Notes: generated from the letters alone by a model not told the origin. A stretch of DNA of 64,000 nt from Engraulis encrasicolus (GCF_034702125.1 NC_085872.1:32595376-32659375); one strand, 5' to 3'; positions 1-11,821 are shown, numbered from the stretch's first letter. Numbers and translations: made by a program.

Positions 1-328
1 GGAATAGAAGCGCTGTACTGTTTCTCTATCCAAAAACCTACTGACGTACCATTCTATCATTAACCTGATTATTGCAATCTGTACAAAATATACAATTTCA
101 CTGCCAAGTGCTTAGGCATCACATTGTTACAGTCATCTTTCTGTGCCAGTTAATGACAGTTCCTGTGGCTCAACCTCTCTTCAGCCATATATGAAGGCAT
201 GGAAAACACTCTTATTAACCTAATCTTTACTTAACCTTAATGGGCTGAATCTAGACAAAACAGACAATCTGGGTTTGAATGAGTGCTTAAGCCACTGCTG
301 CCTACACAGTATCAGTTGTGTTGTCTTA

Positions 329-676
329 GCCTGGGAAATCCTATGTTGCTTTGCACATTCCAGTCTGAAGCGTCCATGGATTCTATCCCTCAGCGAGGCA
401 ACTAGATCTTGGGGGCCAATCAGCAAGTGGGGAGGGGTGGAAAGATGATGACGTGTATTACAGTACTTGAAAAATGGAACCTTTCAGTTTGTTTCAATAT
501 ACAGTAACTGACACAATTGGCTATGGGCTACATATAGACCAAATGATAACACTTAATGAGAACAGCAAATAAATGGCCATTAGCAATCGCAAACCACTCC
601 TCTCTATGAGAAATCAGTAGGCGGTCTACAGACCATATCTAACTTGTGGTATGGTCTGGTGTGAACCAAGCAAGCA
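329..676. repeat. Diverged direct repeat, copy 1
   Basis: This non-coding stretch is repeated in the same orientation about 1.5 kb downstream (1861-2172). Shared blocks include GGATTCTATCCCTCAG/GGATTCCATCCCTCAG, CAGTTTGTTT, ATGGGCTACA and AACCA(A)GCAAG in the same order. The copies are strongly diverged with many small indels, which suggests an old duplication. I see no coding potential in bases 1-937; the reverse open stretch at 220-426 has no recognisable motif. Confidence 0.7.
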
Positions 677-937
677 TTGTCTATGGTTATTATCTGAATT
701 GTATGTGTTTAACTGTCAGGAATTTGTAATTCCTAAATGTTGTATGTTGTTTCTTTGGATACAGGAATAGCAACTGTAAAATTGTATGAGTGTTTAAACT
801 CTTTAATTTAGATGAGCACAATATAAGAACGAGTTAGAATGGCAAGAATAACAAAGAGGAAATTATCTCCGATATTGAAGGTATATCAACTCCAACCATT
901 ACTGCAGTTATATTAGGACAAGTACTGTAGATTCAGG

Positions 938-1533
938 CATCATGACACCACGAAAGTGCTAAGAATCTATCAGTGATGCTGGTTGCCAAGGAAAATGGTT
1001 TGCATAGCAACCATTGCTATGCAACATTGAATTCTGAGCGGCTCCACCCCTGAAACTGATAGGAATGTCCTAATGAACAAGGACAGACATCATGACATCA
1101 CAAAAGTGCTAAGAAACTATCCGTGATGCTGGTTGCTAAGGAAAATGCTTTGCCTAGCAACTGTTGCTATGCAACATTGAATTCTGGGTGGCTCCACCCT
1201 TGAAACTGATAAGCATGTCCTAATGATCAAGGACAGACATCATGACACCACAAAAGTGCTAAGAAACTCTATCCGTGATGCTGGTTGCTAAGGAAAATGC
1301 TTTGCCTAGCAACCGTTGCTATGCAACATTGAATTCTGGGAGGCTCCACCCCTGAAACTGATAAACATGTCCTAATGAACATGGACAGACATCATGACAC
1401 CACAAACATGCTAAGAAACTCTATCTGTGATGCTGGTTGCTTAAGAAAATGCTTTGCCTAGCAACCGTTGCTATGCAACATTGAATTCTGGGTGGCTCCA
1501 CCCCTGAAATTGATAAGCATGTCCTAATGAACA
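938..1533. repeat. Tandem array of four ~150-bp units
   Basis: Units begin at 938, 1088, 1238 and 1390, each with CATCATGACA near the start, then GTGATGCTGGTTGC, GCTATGCAACATTGAATTC and GGCTCCACCC. The copies are highly similar. The array ends in a tail (1534-1590) reading CAAGTTTCATGCTTTTATCAC, which resembles the tail of the second array ending near 3735. This is a minisatellite-like array with no unique spacers between units. Confidence 0.9.
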
Positions 1534-1597
1534 CTTGTGCCAAGTTTCATGCTTTTATCACCTTGCGAGCGATTTTTTCACCCATTGCCTAGACTAA

Positions 1598-1598
<1 letters not shown>

Positions 1599-1646
<48 letters not shown>
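1599..1646. repeat. (CA)n microsatellite
   Basis: About 24 uninterrupted CA dinucleotides lie directly after the tail of the 150-bp array. Confidence 0.95.
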
Positions 1647-1648
<2 letters not shown>

Positions 1649-1860
1649 CAAATATTCACATCATTATCCTGGTCTAGAAATGAATCCTAAAAATGTACAT
1701 GTAAACTTTTCACTCAAGTTATATTTTACATACCCTGAGTTGACTTTTTGATGGTCATCATGTTCCAACTGTGCCATTCACCATTTATTCAAAGTTTATG
1801 TCAATCTTTTAATTAGGCATTATTGGCAGTTTGATTGATGTTGGCCATAGTATATACCAT

Positions 1861-2172
1861 AACCTGTGAAATCCTACTACTTTACACAATTGTTCTGATC
1901 TGAAATGTAGCATGGATTCCATCCCTCAGTGAGGGTACCAGATCTTGGGGTGCAATCAGGAGAAAGAGTAGGGGTGTAAAGGCAATGGCTGCAGTTTGTT
2001 TGAATAGATACAACTGACATGATTGGATATGGGCTACACATATGCCAAATACCACATTCTTAACAACCTATAAACTGCCATGGGCAATCGTAAATCACAA
2101 CTTTACTATGAGAAATTGCATAACCACCAGATTATATCACTTGTGAGATCAACTTGTGTTAACCAGGCAAGA
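1861..2172. repeat. Diverged direct repeat, copy 2
   Basis: This is the second copy of the 329-676 repeat. Sequence from here to about 2850 is AT-rich and shows nothing else I can name. Confidence 0.7.
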
Positions 2173-2849
2173 TATAAGCTTACCATACAACTTGCGTTGG
2201 GTGCAGGATTGCAGTTTGTTTGAAAACCTTGTGCAGCTAGAAGTAGTCATCAACAATTAGTTTCTTTGAAGTAAGCAATCATAAAAATGTCCATGAATTA
2301 ACAAATCAAGTTAACTTTCTGTCTAGCAATCTTGAAATCCTGGCCCTTTTGGAATTTGTACAAGGCCTATGCAGTTATCACTAAGCGCTGAAGGTGTTGT
2401 ACATCCCACAAGCCCCTCAAAAGGATTTGTACATAACGCTACTGCCATATTACCTATTCGAGGCCTCAAGAATGCAATCAGTGTACCGATTGAAGAGTAT
2501 TAGCAGAGAACATTTCATACATATCTGTCCATCTGTACAAAACCTATAATGCAAACAAAGTCAACAATCTTCAAAGTGTAAGGCTTTAACACTTCAATTC
2601 ATGTACCTATTATAGAGTGGTAGAACACAAGAGGTGGTGCAAACTCTTGAACCTATTCTAAAGTTATCACATTGCAGAAAATAATCTATTGTGGTGGTGG
2701 CAGACACAGTTTGGGCAAAACCATAACATATGCATCACTTCATTTGATAACATGCCAATGATGTTTAATCATTTTCAATGGTATTTTGTGAGTGTTAATT
2801 ATATGCAATGCCAAAATATTTTTGGAGAAAAATATGTATTTTCTTATAA

Positions 2850-3735
2850 ACACTATCTTAGTTGGCCATTTTGAAAATGTGTTTTTTCCCACAATGCCTC
2901 AATTTCTAATATTAATGAGCACATCAAGAAGTAAATGTGCACCAGTTTCCATGGTTTTACTAAAAGTGCCTGAAGGATTTATTAAAATGCGTTTGCCATA
3001 TTTGATTTGGCAGCCATCTTGAAATGTAAACTTTTTTGCAAAGTATCGAGTTCTTTTATCAATCAAAATATATAAAAAGTAACTGTGCAAAAATTTCCAT
3101 GCCTTTACAACAAACTGTCAGGTAGCTTCATTAATATGGGTTGGCCATAATGGATGTGGCGGCCATCTTGAAAATACAGCATTTTTAGCAATGCCTCCAA
3201 TGGTAATATTTATCAGCATATCAAGAATGATATGTGTGCCGATTTTCATGCTTTTAATACCAAGTGTCAAGAAGATTCATTAATATGGGTAGGCCATATT
3301 GGATTTGGCGGCCATCTTGAAAATGCTAAATTTTTCGCAACGCCTCCAATGCTAATATTAATCAGCATATCAAGAATAATATATGTACCAATTTTCATGC
3401 TTTTAATACCAAGTGTCAGGTAGATTCATTAATATGGGTCGGCCATACTGGATTTGGCGGCCATCTTGAAAACAATGCATTTTTCGGTACATCTCCAATG
3501 CTAATATTAATCAGCATATCAAGAAGGATATGTGTACCGATTTTCATGCTTTTACTACCAAATATCAGGTAGATTCATTAATATGGGTCGGCCATATTGA
3601 ATTTGGCGGCCATCTTGAAAACGATGCATTTTTCGTGACGCCTCCAACGCTAACATTAATCAGCATATCAAGAAGGATATGTGTACCGATTTTCATGCTT
3701 TTACTCAAAAGTGCACGATGAGGCCCTTTTGTGTG
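2850..3735. repeat. Second tandem array of ~150-bp units
   Basis: About six units recur with boundaries near 2890, 3040, 3192, 3342, 3491 and 3640. Each carries TTAATCAGCATATCAAGAA, ATTTTCATGCTTTTA, TTCATTAATATGGGT and TTTGGCGGCCATCTTGAAAA. Similarity rises from the 5' to the 3' units, so the array probably grew at its 3' side. Open frames over it are by-products of the period (150 is divisible by 3). The array ends with a unique tail to about 3760. Confidence 0.9.
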
Positions 3736-3976
3736 TCCCATCCGCTGGACTATTCACGTTTGTTGTCTAGAAACACAAAGAATACATTGTTACACAGAAG
3801 TATAGTGGTGCAATGACCCTGAATGTTTTGGGCTCTTGGTCGTTCAGCTGTCTACGCGTCACGTTACCATAACAACAGCTTCCTCTTTGATCATACTGCC
3901 TTGATTCAATCGGCGAAATTTCACAGTTGTTGAAAATATATGGTCAAAATCTTACAACTACATAGCTGATATCAGC

Positions 3977-4174
3977 TTAAACATACATGTGACGTATTTG
4001 ATGTCCATACATGCCATTATAACGAAGGCTATAGATCTGTGGATCTCGACGCTTACCGTTTATTTTTTTAATCACGGCTGGTGACCTCGTCACTGTTTTT
4101 CCTCTCCTCCAATTAACGATCGCCTCCAAAATATCGTAAACTTCCTCCTCGTAAAAGTCGCACAAGGCAAACAT
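3977..4174 (-). other. Possible first exon, unknown gene
   Basis: A 65-codon reverse-strand frame starts at an ATG in a context rich in acidic residues (YEEEVYDILEA) followed by a basic stretch. A GTAAGC splice-donor-like site lies about 120 nt into it, so the real coding part could be about 40 residues. I do not recognise the protein. It could equally be chance. The flanks 3760-3976 and 4175-4700 show no other gene. Confidence 0.2.
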
Positions 4175-4699
4175 GGTTACACCAATGAGTCAGTGGGTTA
4201 CACTAATAATTATAACCGTGGCGTTCACCGATAGCGGTTACTATTTTTAGTCGCGTGCCGCGATTGTAGCTGTACGTATCTAAGTGGTCCCGTGCCATAG
4301 AATATTTTGTATTAGGCACGCGGAAGACTTATTGCAGCTGCATAGATTGTAGGCTACATATCTAACGGACAGATACCAATAAAATATCATTTAGGCTACA
4401 AATGTAAGCTATACTTACCTTGTGAGTTATGTCTCGTCAAAACATCCTTAGAGGACCATACAAAAAGTGGCTGAGACACGACCAATGTCCGGTCCCACGT
4501 CAGACGCTGTCAAATCGTAAACAACAAGTAGGGCATACCTAGGCCTATTTGACACAGTAGGCATAACATGACTAGCCTAGACATCCTAGGCCTACTTTGT
4601 AGCCTATCAAAAATCAATGACTTGACCTGTCACGCAGCTTATATCTAGTGAAATGTAAAATAAAAGTAAAAAATTAAGACATAAAAAGCTAGGGCATGT

Positions 4700-6426
4700 A
4701 TTCCATATTATCACAGCTTGCTGTCCTTTTCCTGATGATTTGACTTTGTCCTGGAATTGTGATGGTATACCAATTTTTAATTCATCAAATTTTTCCCTTT
4801 GGCCACTTCAATTTACAATTAATGAATTACCTTTCAAACAAAGAAAACAAAACGGTTAATGGTTTCAGCTATTTGGTTTGGTGCCCAAAAACCCCGGATT
4901 GACACATTTCTGAGCCCTTTTGTCAATGAGTGCAGAGATCTGGTTAAATATCCTATACAGTGGATCGACAGCGCTGGCATATGCCATATATCTAGAGTAT
5001 TTGCGCTTGTGTGTTCATCTGATGCTATAGCAAGGGCAATTCTCAGAAACTGTAAGCAGTTTAATGGTAAATTTGGCTGTGACTGGTGCTTGCATCCAGG
5101 AGAGGTAGTAGAAAAGGGAAGAGGATTTGTCAGGTCTTACTTTTACAAGGAACATGCAGAAAGAACTCACAGCCAGTTTAAAAGTAATGCCACTGAAGCA
5201 TACCATACAACAACTGTAAAACATGGAGTCAAGGGATTGTCGATTCGTCTTCTACTACCATTATTTGATATTGTTTCAGGTTTTATCCCTGACTACATGC
5301 ATTGTGTCTTATTAGGAGTTAGACAAATGGTGGGTCTCTGGATGGACACGTGTAACCATACAGAACCATGGTATATTGGACGGAAAATCCAACTCTTTGA
5401 CAAAAAACTCCTCAGTCAAACCACCAACGGAAATAACACGGTCTCCCAGGTCGATTGTTAATAGAAAGTTTTGGAAGGCATCTGAATGGCGGGCATTTTT
5501 GTTGTATTATGCATTCTATGTACTTCCTGGGATTCTCCCACCGCCTTATTTGGAGCATTTTCTTCTACTGTCCTGTAGTATTCATATACTATTACAACAG
5601 TCAATTTCAATCAGTGACATAAAAAAAGGCTGAAACCACATTGGTTTCATTTGTCAAAAAAATGGAACTGTTGAATGGAAGAGAAATTGTTTCCTTTAAT
5701 GTTCATCACCTGACACATTTATCAACTAGTGTTTGGAATTGGGGACCTCTTTGGTCAACCTCAGCCTTCACATTTGAGTCAAACAATGGTTATCTAAAAA
5801 CTTTATTTAATGGTAACCAATTTGTCCCACAACAGGTTGTTGAAGTTTTTTTGTTGTGGCGAGACATCCCAAAGCGGCTTGATGAACTTTGTTTCCAGCC
5901 AGAGTCAGACTTTGGAAAATGTGTTTGCAGCATCACTGGAATGAATCCTCTTCAAGGACTTCCATCTTTTAAAACGGTAGGTAAACCAAGTCAAATGCAC
6001 CTGACAGCTTCAATGGAAATCGCAATAGAAAATCTTACCCAAGCACCAGTATTAAATAAGTATGCAGAGTCCTATGAGCGTTTCATTTTTGGTTATGTTA
6101 TGTATCATACTGCACAATACAAAAGAATACTGAAACGGGACAACACATTTGTGAAAATAAAGGACACTTATGCACAGTTATTACATTTGTTAATTACTAA
6201 GATAAACTATGTGTGCCAGTCTGAATGTTCATGTTCACCAACACCCATTATAATTGTACAAATATATTCTGTAATGAATACTCCACTTGTGATCTCATCA
6301 ACAAATGTGACCAAAACAGCCAAGACCAGGCACACTAAAGCCTACTTTTTACATGATTTGGTTGGCAAATGTGTGCATATAGATGGGTGGATGGTTTCAC
6401 TTCCAAATAAATTTGAAACCGATTAA
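4700..6426 (+). pseudogene. EnSpm/CACTA-type transposase remnant (copy 1)
   Basis: The protein traces match the transposase family that is multi-copy in fish genomes and assigned to animal EnSpm/CACTA elements. A 5' piece at about 4725-4855 carries the WNCDG-IPIFNSS block. It is followed by frame 2 (4859-5461), with IWFGAQKP, the CDWC zinc-knuckle-like pair and IPDYMH; then frame 3 (5376-5633), with KFWKASEWRAFLLYY; then frame 1 (5641-6426), with SFNVHHLTHL and a C-terminal domain. At least three frameshifts separate these pieces and the N-terminal third is absent, so it cannot make a working transposase. The order of motifs is as in copy 2 (12991-17706), but the sequences are only distantly related, so they come from different element families. 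Confidence 0.85.
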
Positions 6427-6496
6427 CTGTCGTTCCCCTGTTAACTTTATCAATGTTCATGTTGAGTAAAACTGTAAATCTCTGTCAATCAACAGC

Positions 6497-6502
6497 AATA
6501 AA
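6497..6502 (+). promoter_or_regulatory. Polyadenylation signal AATAAA
   Basis: AATAAA lies 71 nt after the stop codon of the EnSpm remnant and is in the right place to be its original 3'-end signal. Confidence 0.5.
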
Positions 6503-6654
6503 CTGTTTAGATGTACAAATGCCTTGGTTAAAATATGTATTCATGTCTCTTTTTCTAGTGATTTATGCCTATCTAAACAAACCCTCAAGGTTAAGTTATA
6601 TTTATAAAAAATGATGCTAGTCGAGCCCGAGAAAATACCCTCACCAAAAAGAAT

Positions 6655-6935
6655 AGTATTGTTATAGTAATAGCAGTAATAGTTACAGTATAGTAACTAT
6701 AGAAATAGTTGTATGTAGTAATCCTATAGAAACACTATACCAATCCTATAGGAATCTTGGGCCTATATTTTGGGACATTTTACTATAGGGTAAGATTATC
6801 ACAAAGGTATAGGCCTACTATAGAACACTACAGGAATATCATAAAGCTTCACTATAGAAATATTACAGAACACTATAGACATATTATAGATTACTATAGA
6901 TATCCTATAGTTTTCCTGTAGTTGTTTTTCGTAAG
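6655..6935. repeat. Short interspersed CTATAG-type repeats
   Basis: Many imperfect copies of ACTATAG/CTATAGT/CCTATAG in both orientations occur at roughly 10-25 nt spacing, for example 6700, 6730, 6755, 6865, 6893 and 6905. Clusters of short inverted motifs are typical of the subterminal regions of CACTA elements, and this cluster lies just downstream of the EnSpm remnant. I infer that it is that element's 3' subterminal region, but no terminal CACT(A/G) end could be fixed. Confidence 0.4.
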
Positions 6936-7147
6936 GGATGGAAAGCATAGAAATATGAATCAGACAAACGGAAATATTAGAGGGGGATAGAAAGAGGGGG
7001 GCAGGAAGCTTCATAGACACCCATGAGAGAGAAGAAGGCTACTGTAAGACTACTGTAACCAAGGTGTGTCAAAATAAAAACCCATCTTTGTGTAATTATA
7101 CTAAATAAAGAAAGGGGCTAAAAGCACACTGTTACATTGAGCTAAGC

Positions 7148-9014
7148 TTATTTACCCGAATCTTGCATGAACGAGCCAAATGCATGGCGCCGCCGGTCAT
7201 TGACAGAAATAAACTGCTGGCATATTTCTTTTAAATTAATACCATTCAACCTGTCCTGGTGGATATGGCAGACGGCAGCATAGTTCAATCGTGCTTGCGT
7301 CATCGTTGTCCTGAGCCATGTTTTGAGCATTCTCAGAGCACTGAAACTTCGCTCAGCCTCTGTTGATGACACAGGCATAACCAATAAAAGCCTCAACAGG
7401 GTTTCCACCTGATCAAATAAGCCCCTGACCTCAACAGGCATGCTTCTGAAGAGATCAGCTACATCTGAAATGGACTGTACTTTGTATTTGGAATGAAACA
7501 TCGACAGCTGTACTTTTAGACTGATGTTGTCAAGCTCTGGGTAGTCATTTGTCACTGAACTCACTGCTCCAGTGAGAAGGACATTCTCAAGCGCCTGTAA
7601 GACTTGCAGATCACGCTGGCTGAATTGCGCTTCAAACTGGGTGTCTACAGAGTCCATTAGCTTGTAATACTCTCCCCTGTACCACTCCACTGCTGTCGCA
7701 GCGTGCTGGCTTGCTGCCCCAGCGTAACGCTTTGGGGGGGCCCTTTGGTGGGGTACTTGAATTGGTTCAATCCCCCAGGGAATCAATCATCTCCTCTGTT
7801 TTGTTTAAGATCTCCCTGAATTTCGCCTCACTCCTATTGGCCCTTAGTGAGTCTCTGACACAACCAATTGCACTCATCATGCCAGCAAAGGTCTGAGTAC
7901 GCTTCTGGAGAGACTTGTTCAAAGCCTCAAGTGTCTCAATCACCTCAAGCGCTAAATTAAGACCAAGGACCGTTTTCCCCTTCTCAAATCTGTCCCTCAG
8001 CCCATTTGCTTTAGCATTGTTGACTCCCATCTTCTCTAAACTGCTCAGGACACAAGCATATACATGTGAGAGTACAGCTCTAACAGCAGGCCCCCTCACT
8101 GTCCACCTAGTTGGACAGAGGGGTCTGAGTGAGGCAGAAGGTCCCTCTGATGCTTTCACCAGGCTATCTGATGCTGCTACTGCTGCAGAGAAGATAGCTT
8201 TGAATTTCCGAAATATTTTGCTCAAAGTCCCCAGCTCATGCACCCACTGTAGCACATCCCCGATTAAAGGGCTGGACTGGCATGCCGCCTGCGTAATTAA
8301 GTTAAGGCAATGGGCTCCGCAATGCAAGAACAGTGCCAAGGGCTGCTGTTTCTTTATTTCGGCTTGCACGCCAGAGTGAACACCTGCCATGTTGGCCGCC
8401 CCATCATAAGTTTGACCCCTTAGTCCAGTAACAGGGACGTTTAGTCTTAACAACACATCCTTGGCTACCCGCGCGATTGCGTCCCCTGTAGTCCCCGAAA
8501 GCTTGTATAAGTCTATTAAAGCTTCATGTGGCACCAGATCGTGGTCAACATATCTAATGCAAATACACTCCTGCTCTACACCATAGATGTCTTGTGTGCC
8601 GTCAATGATACTTGAATATTGTGGTACAGGTAAAGCCTGTATGGATTTTGCAATTTGTCTGACTATACTGTTGCCTAACAATTTCAAAATTTCATTTTGG
8701 ATGAGGGGAGATGTATAATCGAAAGACCAGGAGAGCCAGTCAGTGAGGCGAGCATCTTCTTTGGCTTTATGCTTCAATAGCTGGTAAAAATTACCTTCAT
8801 CCTCACTGTGCCCGCGTAATGCCAAGCCCTGTCTCGCAAGGAACTGATTAGTACCTACAATGCTTTCAAGGCAGTGTCTGTTGTTTTCTTGCCGTCTTGC
8901 TAATGCAGTCGACAGTTGTGCGTCAACTGGGGTTCCTTCTTGGACTCTATTATGGACAATCAGCATCACCCCCTGAACGCCACCTTCACTAACCAACTGA
9001 ATCTGTTCAGTCAC
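7148..9014 (-). pseudogene. hAT transposase, DUF4371 + dimerisation domain
   Basis: Two reverse-strand frames (9014-7767 and 7786-7148) join with one frameshift near 7775 and together give about 620 residues. The first has the DUF4371-type RNase-H-like core: an IIDGTQD first-aspartate motif, TYDGAANM second-aspartate motif, then HCGAHCLNL. The second ends in the hAT C-terminal dimerisation motif (PVSSTEAERSFSALRMLKTWLR). A TTF-type or similar zinc finger expected at the N terminus is missing because a LINE tail begins at about 9015. Composition is near neutral and the frame is largely open, so this is a fairly young copy. It is broken by the frameshift and the 5' truncation. Confidence 0.85.
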
Positions 9015-9300
9015 AGACTCCGTGCTTTCACCTGCATGACAGATAGGCTAAGGAGGTCCTTTGTCCCTTGGGCCATTCAACAGATGGACACTAAGAAGGA
9101 CATCATTATTGGGGATTGGACTGCCTGAGATGCCAGAGCTGGCCCAGATCTGGAACCTCTTGGCATGTGTGTGACTGTGTGTGTTTGTGTCTGTGTGTCT
9201 GTGTGTGTCTGTGTTTGTTTTTATGTAGCTACTTGACACCTGAATTTCCCCTTGGGGATCAATAAAGTTTCTCTACTACTCTACTCTACTCTACTCTAGA
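9015..9300 (+). mobile_element. 5'-truncated LINE 3' end
   Basis: The segment starts with a C-terminal reverse-transcriptase ORF tail (RLRRSFVPWAIQQM, stop at 9126). A 3' UTR with a TG-rich run follows, then GAATTTCCCCTTGGGGATC-AATAAAG and a short (CTCTA)n tail. That ending is characteristic of fish non-LTR elements of the L2/CR1-like group. Truncation at the 5' end is normal for LINE insertions. It sits on the hAT 5' edge and removed or displaced the hAT N terminus. Confidence 0.75.
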
Positions 9301-9383
9301 AGATATTTACCCGCTACCATGTTGTTAGATGGTCAGCTTAGGTCCCGTGAAACGCGGAACTAAGGGGCGGGACTTTCGAGCTC
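9301..9383 (-). mobile_element. Fragment of TA-flanked MITE (GAGCTCGAAAGT ends)
   Basis: This is the reverse complement of the left ~85 bp of the complete element at 43200-43608, including the terminal ACTTTCGAGCTC followed by TA. The other end is missing; the LINE abuts the break. Confidence 0.85.
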
Positions 9384-9694
9384 TATTATGCTTTTTCATG
9401 TCCACTATCCATGTATTGGGTTACACAGCATCTGTTGTATGGAAAAGCCGCATTTCACAAATTGTCCTCTTGGGGGAGAATTTCTCTGCCGCAGGAACGC
9501 TATTTCTCAACTGCCAGAGAACGCGTGGTTGGGTTTTCAACATTCTATAGCTTTTGTTTCCTGTACAGGTCGACGTCATGCTGTACCTAACATTACTGCT
9601 TATGGGATGGAGTGTTGACGATGTAACAGACCATTTATTAATTGCAGAGACAGTAGACCTAATGCGCTCGTCTGTTAATTTGTTAAACCAGCCT

Positions 9695-9820
9695 AGAAGC
9701 TCAAAATCCTGCCTAATTCTATTGATTTCTATGGCTAAAATTGGGCAGATTTTTCTGCTAAATGCCATTTTTACCCAAGCAGCCCAATTGGGCGGGAAAC
9801 AGCCCAATCTGGCAACACTG
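9695..9820. mobile_element. Truncated hAT MITE, TGGCAACACTG end
   Basis: The right part, from TTCTATTGATTTCTATGGC to the terminal CAATCTGGCAACACTG, matches the complete element at 25381-25560. The left terminus is absent. Confidence 0.75.
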
Positions 9821-11352
9821 CCTGCAAGATGAGGGAGGGATGATGCATAGAGTCCCAAATAACTGGGTGTGGCCAGTGGAACTTGAGCATTACAGTGCAT
9901 TATGGGGATTGCTGTCACAACTCCACAAGCACTAAAAAGTCATTTTCTGCCTTTTCTTGGCCAAGAAGGCACCAAATTAGAAATGTATGTTACTATTCTA
10001 CTATACATATGACCCACTTTCAGTAACATATTCATGTCTCCACCGGTGGAATGCCCCTTTAATCTATGAGAAATTAAAAGCCTTATGATTCCCAGACCTG
10101 ATTTATGAATGATAGCCTTTCAATAGCTCGCCAACACTCTTGACATGGAGCAAATTGAATAACCCTATTGTTTTGCTTTGTGTTTCTGATATTTTCAGAT
10201 GGTGCTCAGCCCGGCCCCGGACAATAAATCTAATAAATGAATTCAAATTGAATTGTACCTGTCTTGTACTTTTGTGTTTATCGGCCTTAAGACATAAACC
10301 ATGCAATTAAAGTAACACCTCATGAGGAGCCTAAGAATAAGACTAGACAGCATAATGCAACTGACCAAAGTGCTTTGTAGTGTCTAACTAAAACCGGAAT
10401 GGTCAAATTTAATGATAAGGAGGTACACATTTTCATCGCCATATACGTAGGGCCACAAGTCAGTTTCTCACTGACTGTTGAATGTCTAAAAGGAATCAGG
10501 GCTCGATATTCACCTGCTAACCGGCCAAATGTTGGTCAAACTTGTCTGTTGCTGGTAATAATTTCAATGTCATGCAGGTAGCTCTGTACTTGGTTTTACT
10601 TGGTATGATATATCAGATAGCTGGTTTTTGCCCTGTGTGTTAATTGTTTGCATTAAGTTAAAGAAAAAGCTCTGTTACCTGCTTGATGTATTTCCATGTA
10701 GAAAGCTGTGCAACCTTCTTGCTTTAGCACCTCACCTCATACAAAGATTTATGGTTCTTATCAGGACTGTATTAAGACGCTGTGGTGCACCCGTGCACTA
10801 CACACATCACAGGTGCCCCTTTTATGAACAGCATGAGTTTGTATCATGTTGTGCCCCCTAACTTGCTGCAAATGGTTGGTGCCCCTGGGCAGGCCATTAT
10901 GGTTAATATCTATATTAAAATCATACGATCAACAAAACTGTGTCTAGTACTACACGTGACTCTTGTCACAGCCTGGCTCAGAACCACAAAAATGTGACAG
11001 GGTGAGAGGTGTTTTATGTTTTCCCAGCAACCGATAGCCTATGTGGCAGTAGACAAAGGGAGAGAAGATATTGCCTCAGCTGACATTCCCGGCCTGCTGC
11101 TGTGCAGGCCACAGCTCTTTCCGGCAGAGAGATACACAGAGAAAGAGACAGGCCACCACCCGCTACAGATCAGCCATCAGCATCAGCAGCAATCAACAGC
11201 TGTAGGCCTAGGCCTACTTGCCTGGTTAACACCAGACCTAATCCCAAGTGAGATTATGAAATTGTCTTTCAGATCGAAACCATTACAGTAGGCCTATGTA
11301 GAACTAAAGGCAATATGGGAGTTCGCAGGCTGTAGGCCTACCTGAAAAGAGG
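9821..11352. other. No recognised feature
   Basis: This stretch is AT-rich non-coding DNA. The open frames are short, overlapping and without motifs. Several TAGGCCTA words lie at 11205-11340. Confidence 0.5.
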
Positions 11353-11590
11353 GTGTGATGAGGCGGTCTGCACACTGTGTATTAACTCCAAAAATACTTT
11401 ATTTCATTTAAACATATGGCAACGTTTCAATCCAACAAAGGGATCTTCCATATGGCAACGGTTCGATCCAACAGAGGGATCTTCCAGGCCTGAGGAAGAT
11501 CCCTCTGTTGGATCGAAACGTTGCCATATGTTTAAATGAAATAAAGTATTCTTGGAGTTAATACACAGTGTGCAGACCACTTCATCACAC
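11353..11590. repeat. Fold-back element with ~100-bp arms
   Basis: The left arm (11353-11453) and right arm (11487-11590) are near-perfect inverted repeats. A second, 39-bp-shifted copy of the left inner arm (11452-11488, CATATGGCAACGGTTCGATC) also pairs with the right arm. The centre reads CCTGAGGAAGATCC...GGATCGAAACG, a small hairpin followed by GAAACG that recurs in other fold-backs of this window. The last bases reach the flank of the hAT MITE at 11656. Confidence 0.9.
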
Positions 11591-11655
11591 TACCTACTAC
11601 TTTTTGTCTGGCACCTGTACAACTACCTGTGGATGTGCGCACCCTACCTTCAAAC

Positions 11656-11821
11656 CAGTGGTTAATTTGAGGGGGAGCAAGGGGGAGCTAGCTCCGGAAC
11701 CTCAGAGGAGAGCTCCGGAACCTTGGATGGAACCTCATGGAAAGACATCACAGTCCCCCCCTCGGGGGGAGCCACCCATCCTCTGCGCTCCAGTACCTCC
11801 CGCTTGACAAATTAAGCACTG
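11656..11821. mobile_element. hAT MITE (166 bp), perfect 8-bp TSD
   Basis: The ends are CAGTGGTTAATTTG and CAAATTAAGCACTG (inverted, one mismatch). They are flanked by CTTCAAAC at 11648-11655 and 11822-11829. The ends and the 8-bp duplication fit the hAT superfamily. There is no coding capacity. Confidence 0.93.

Noticed and set aside
938..3735. CRISPR-like array
   Set aside because: Units are contiguous tandem repeats without unique spacers, and the genome is eukaryotic.
7915..8379. 154-codon forward frame
   Set aside because: It is antisense to the hAT transposase core, which has clear family motifs.
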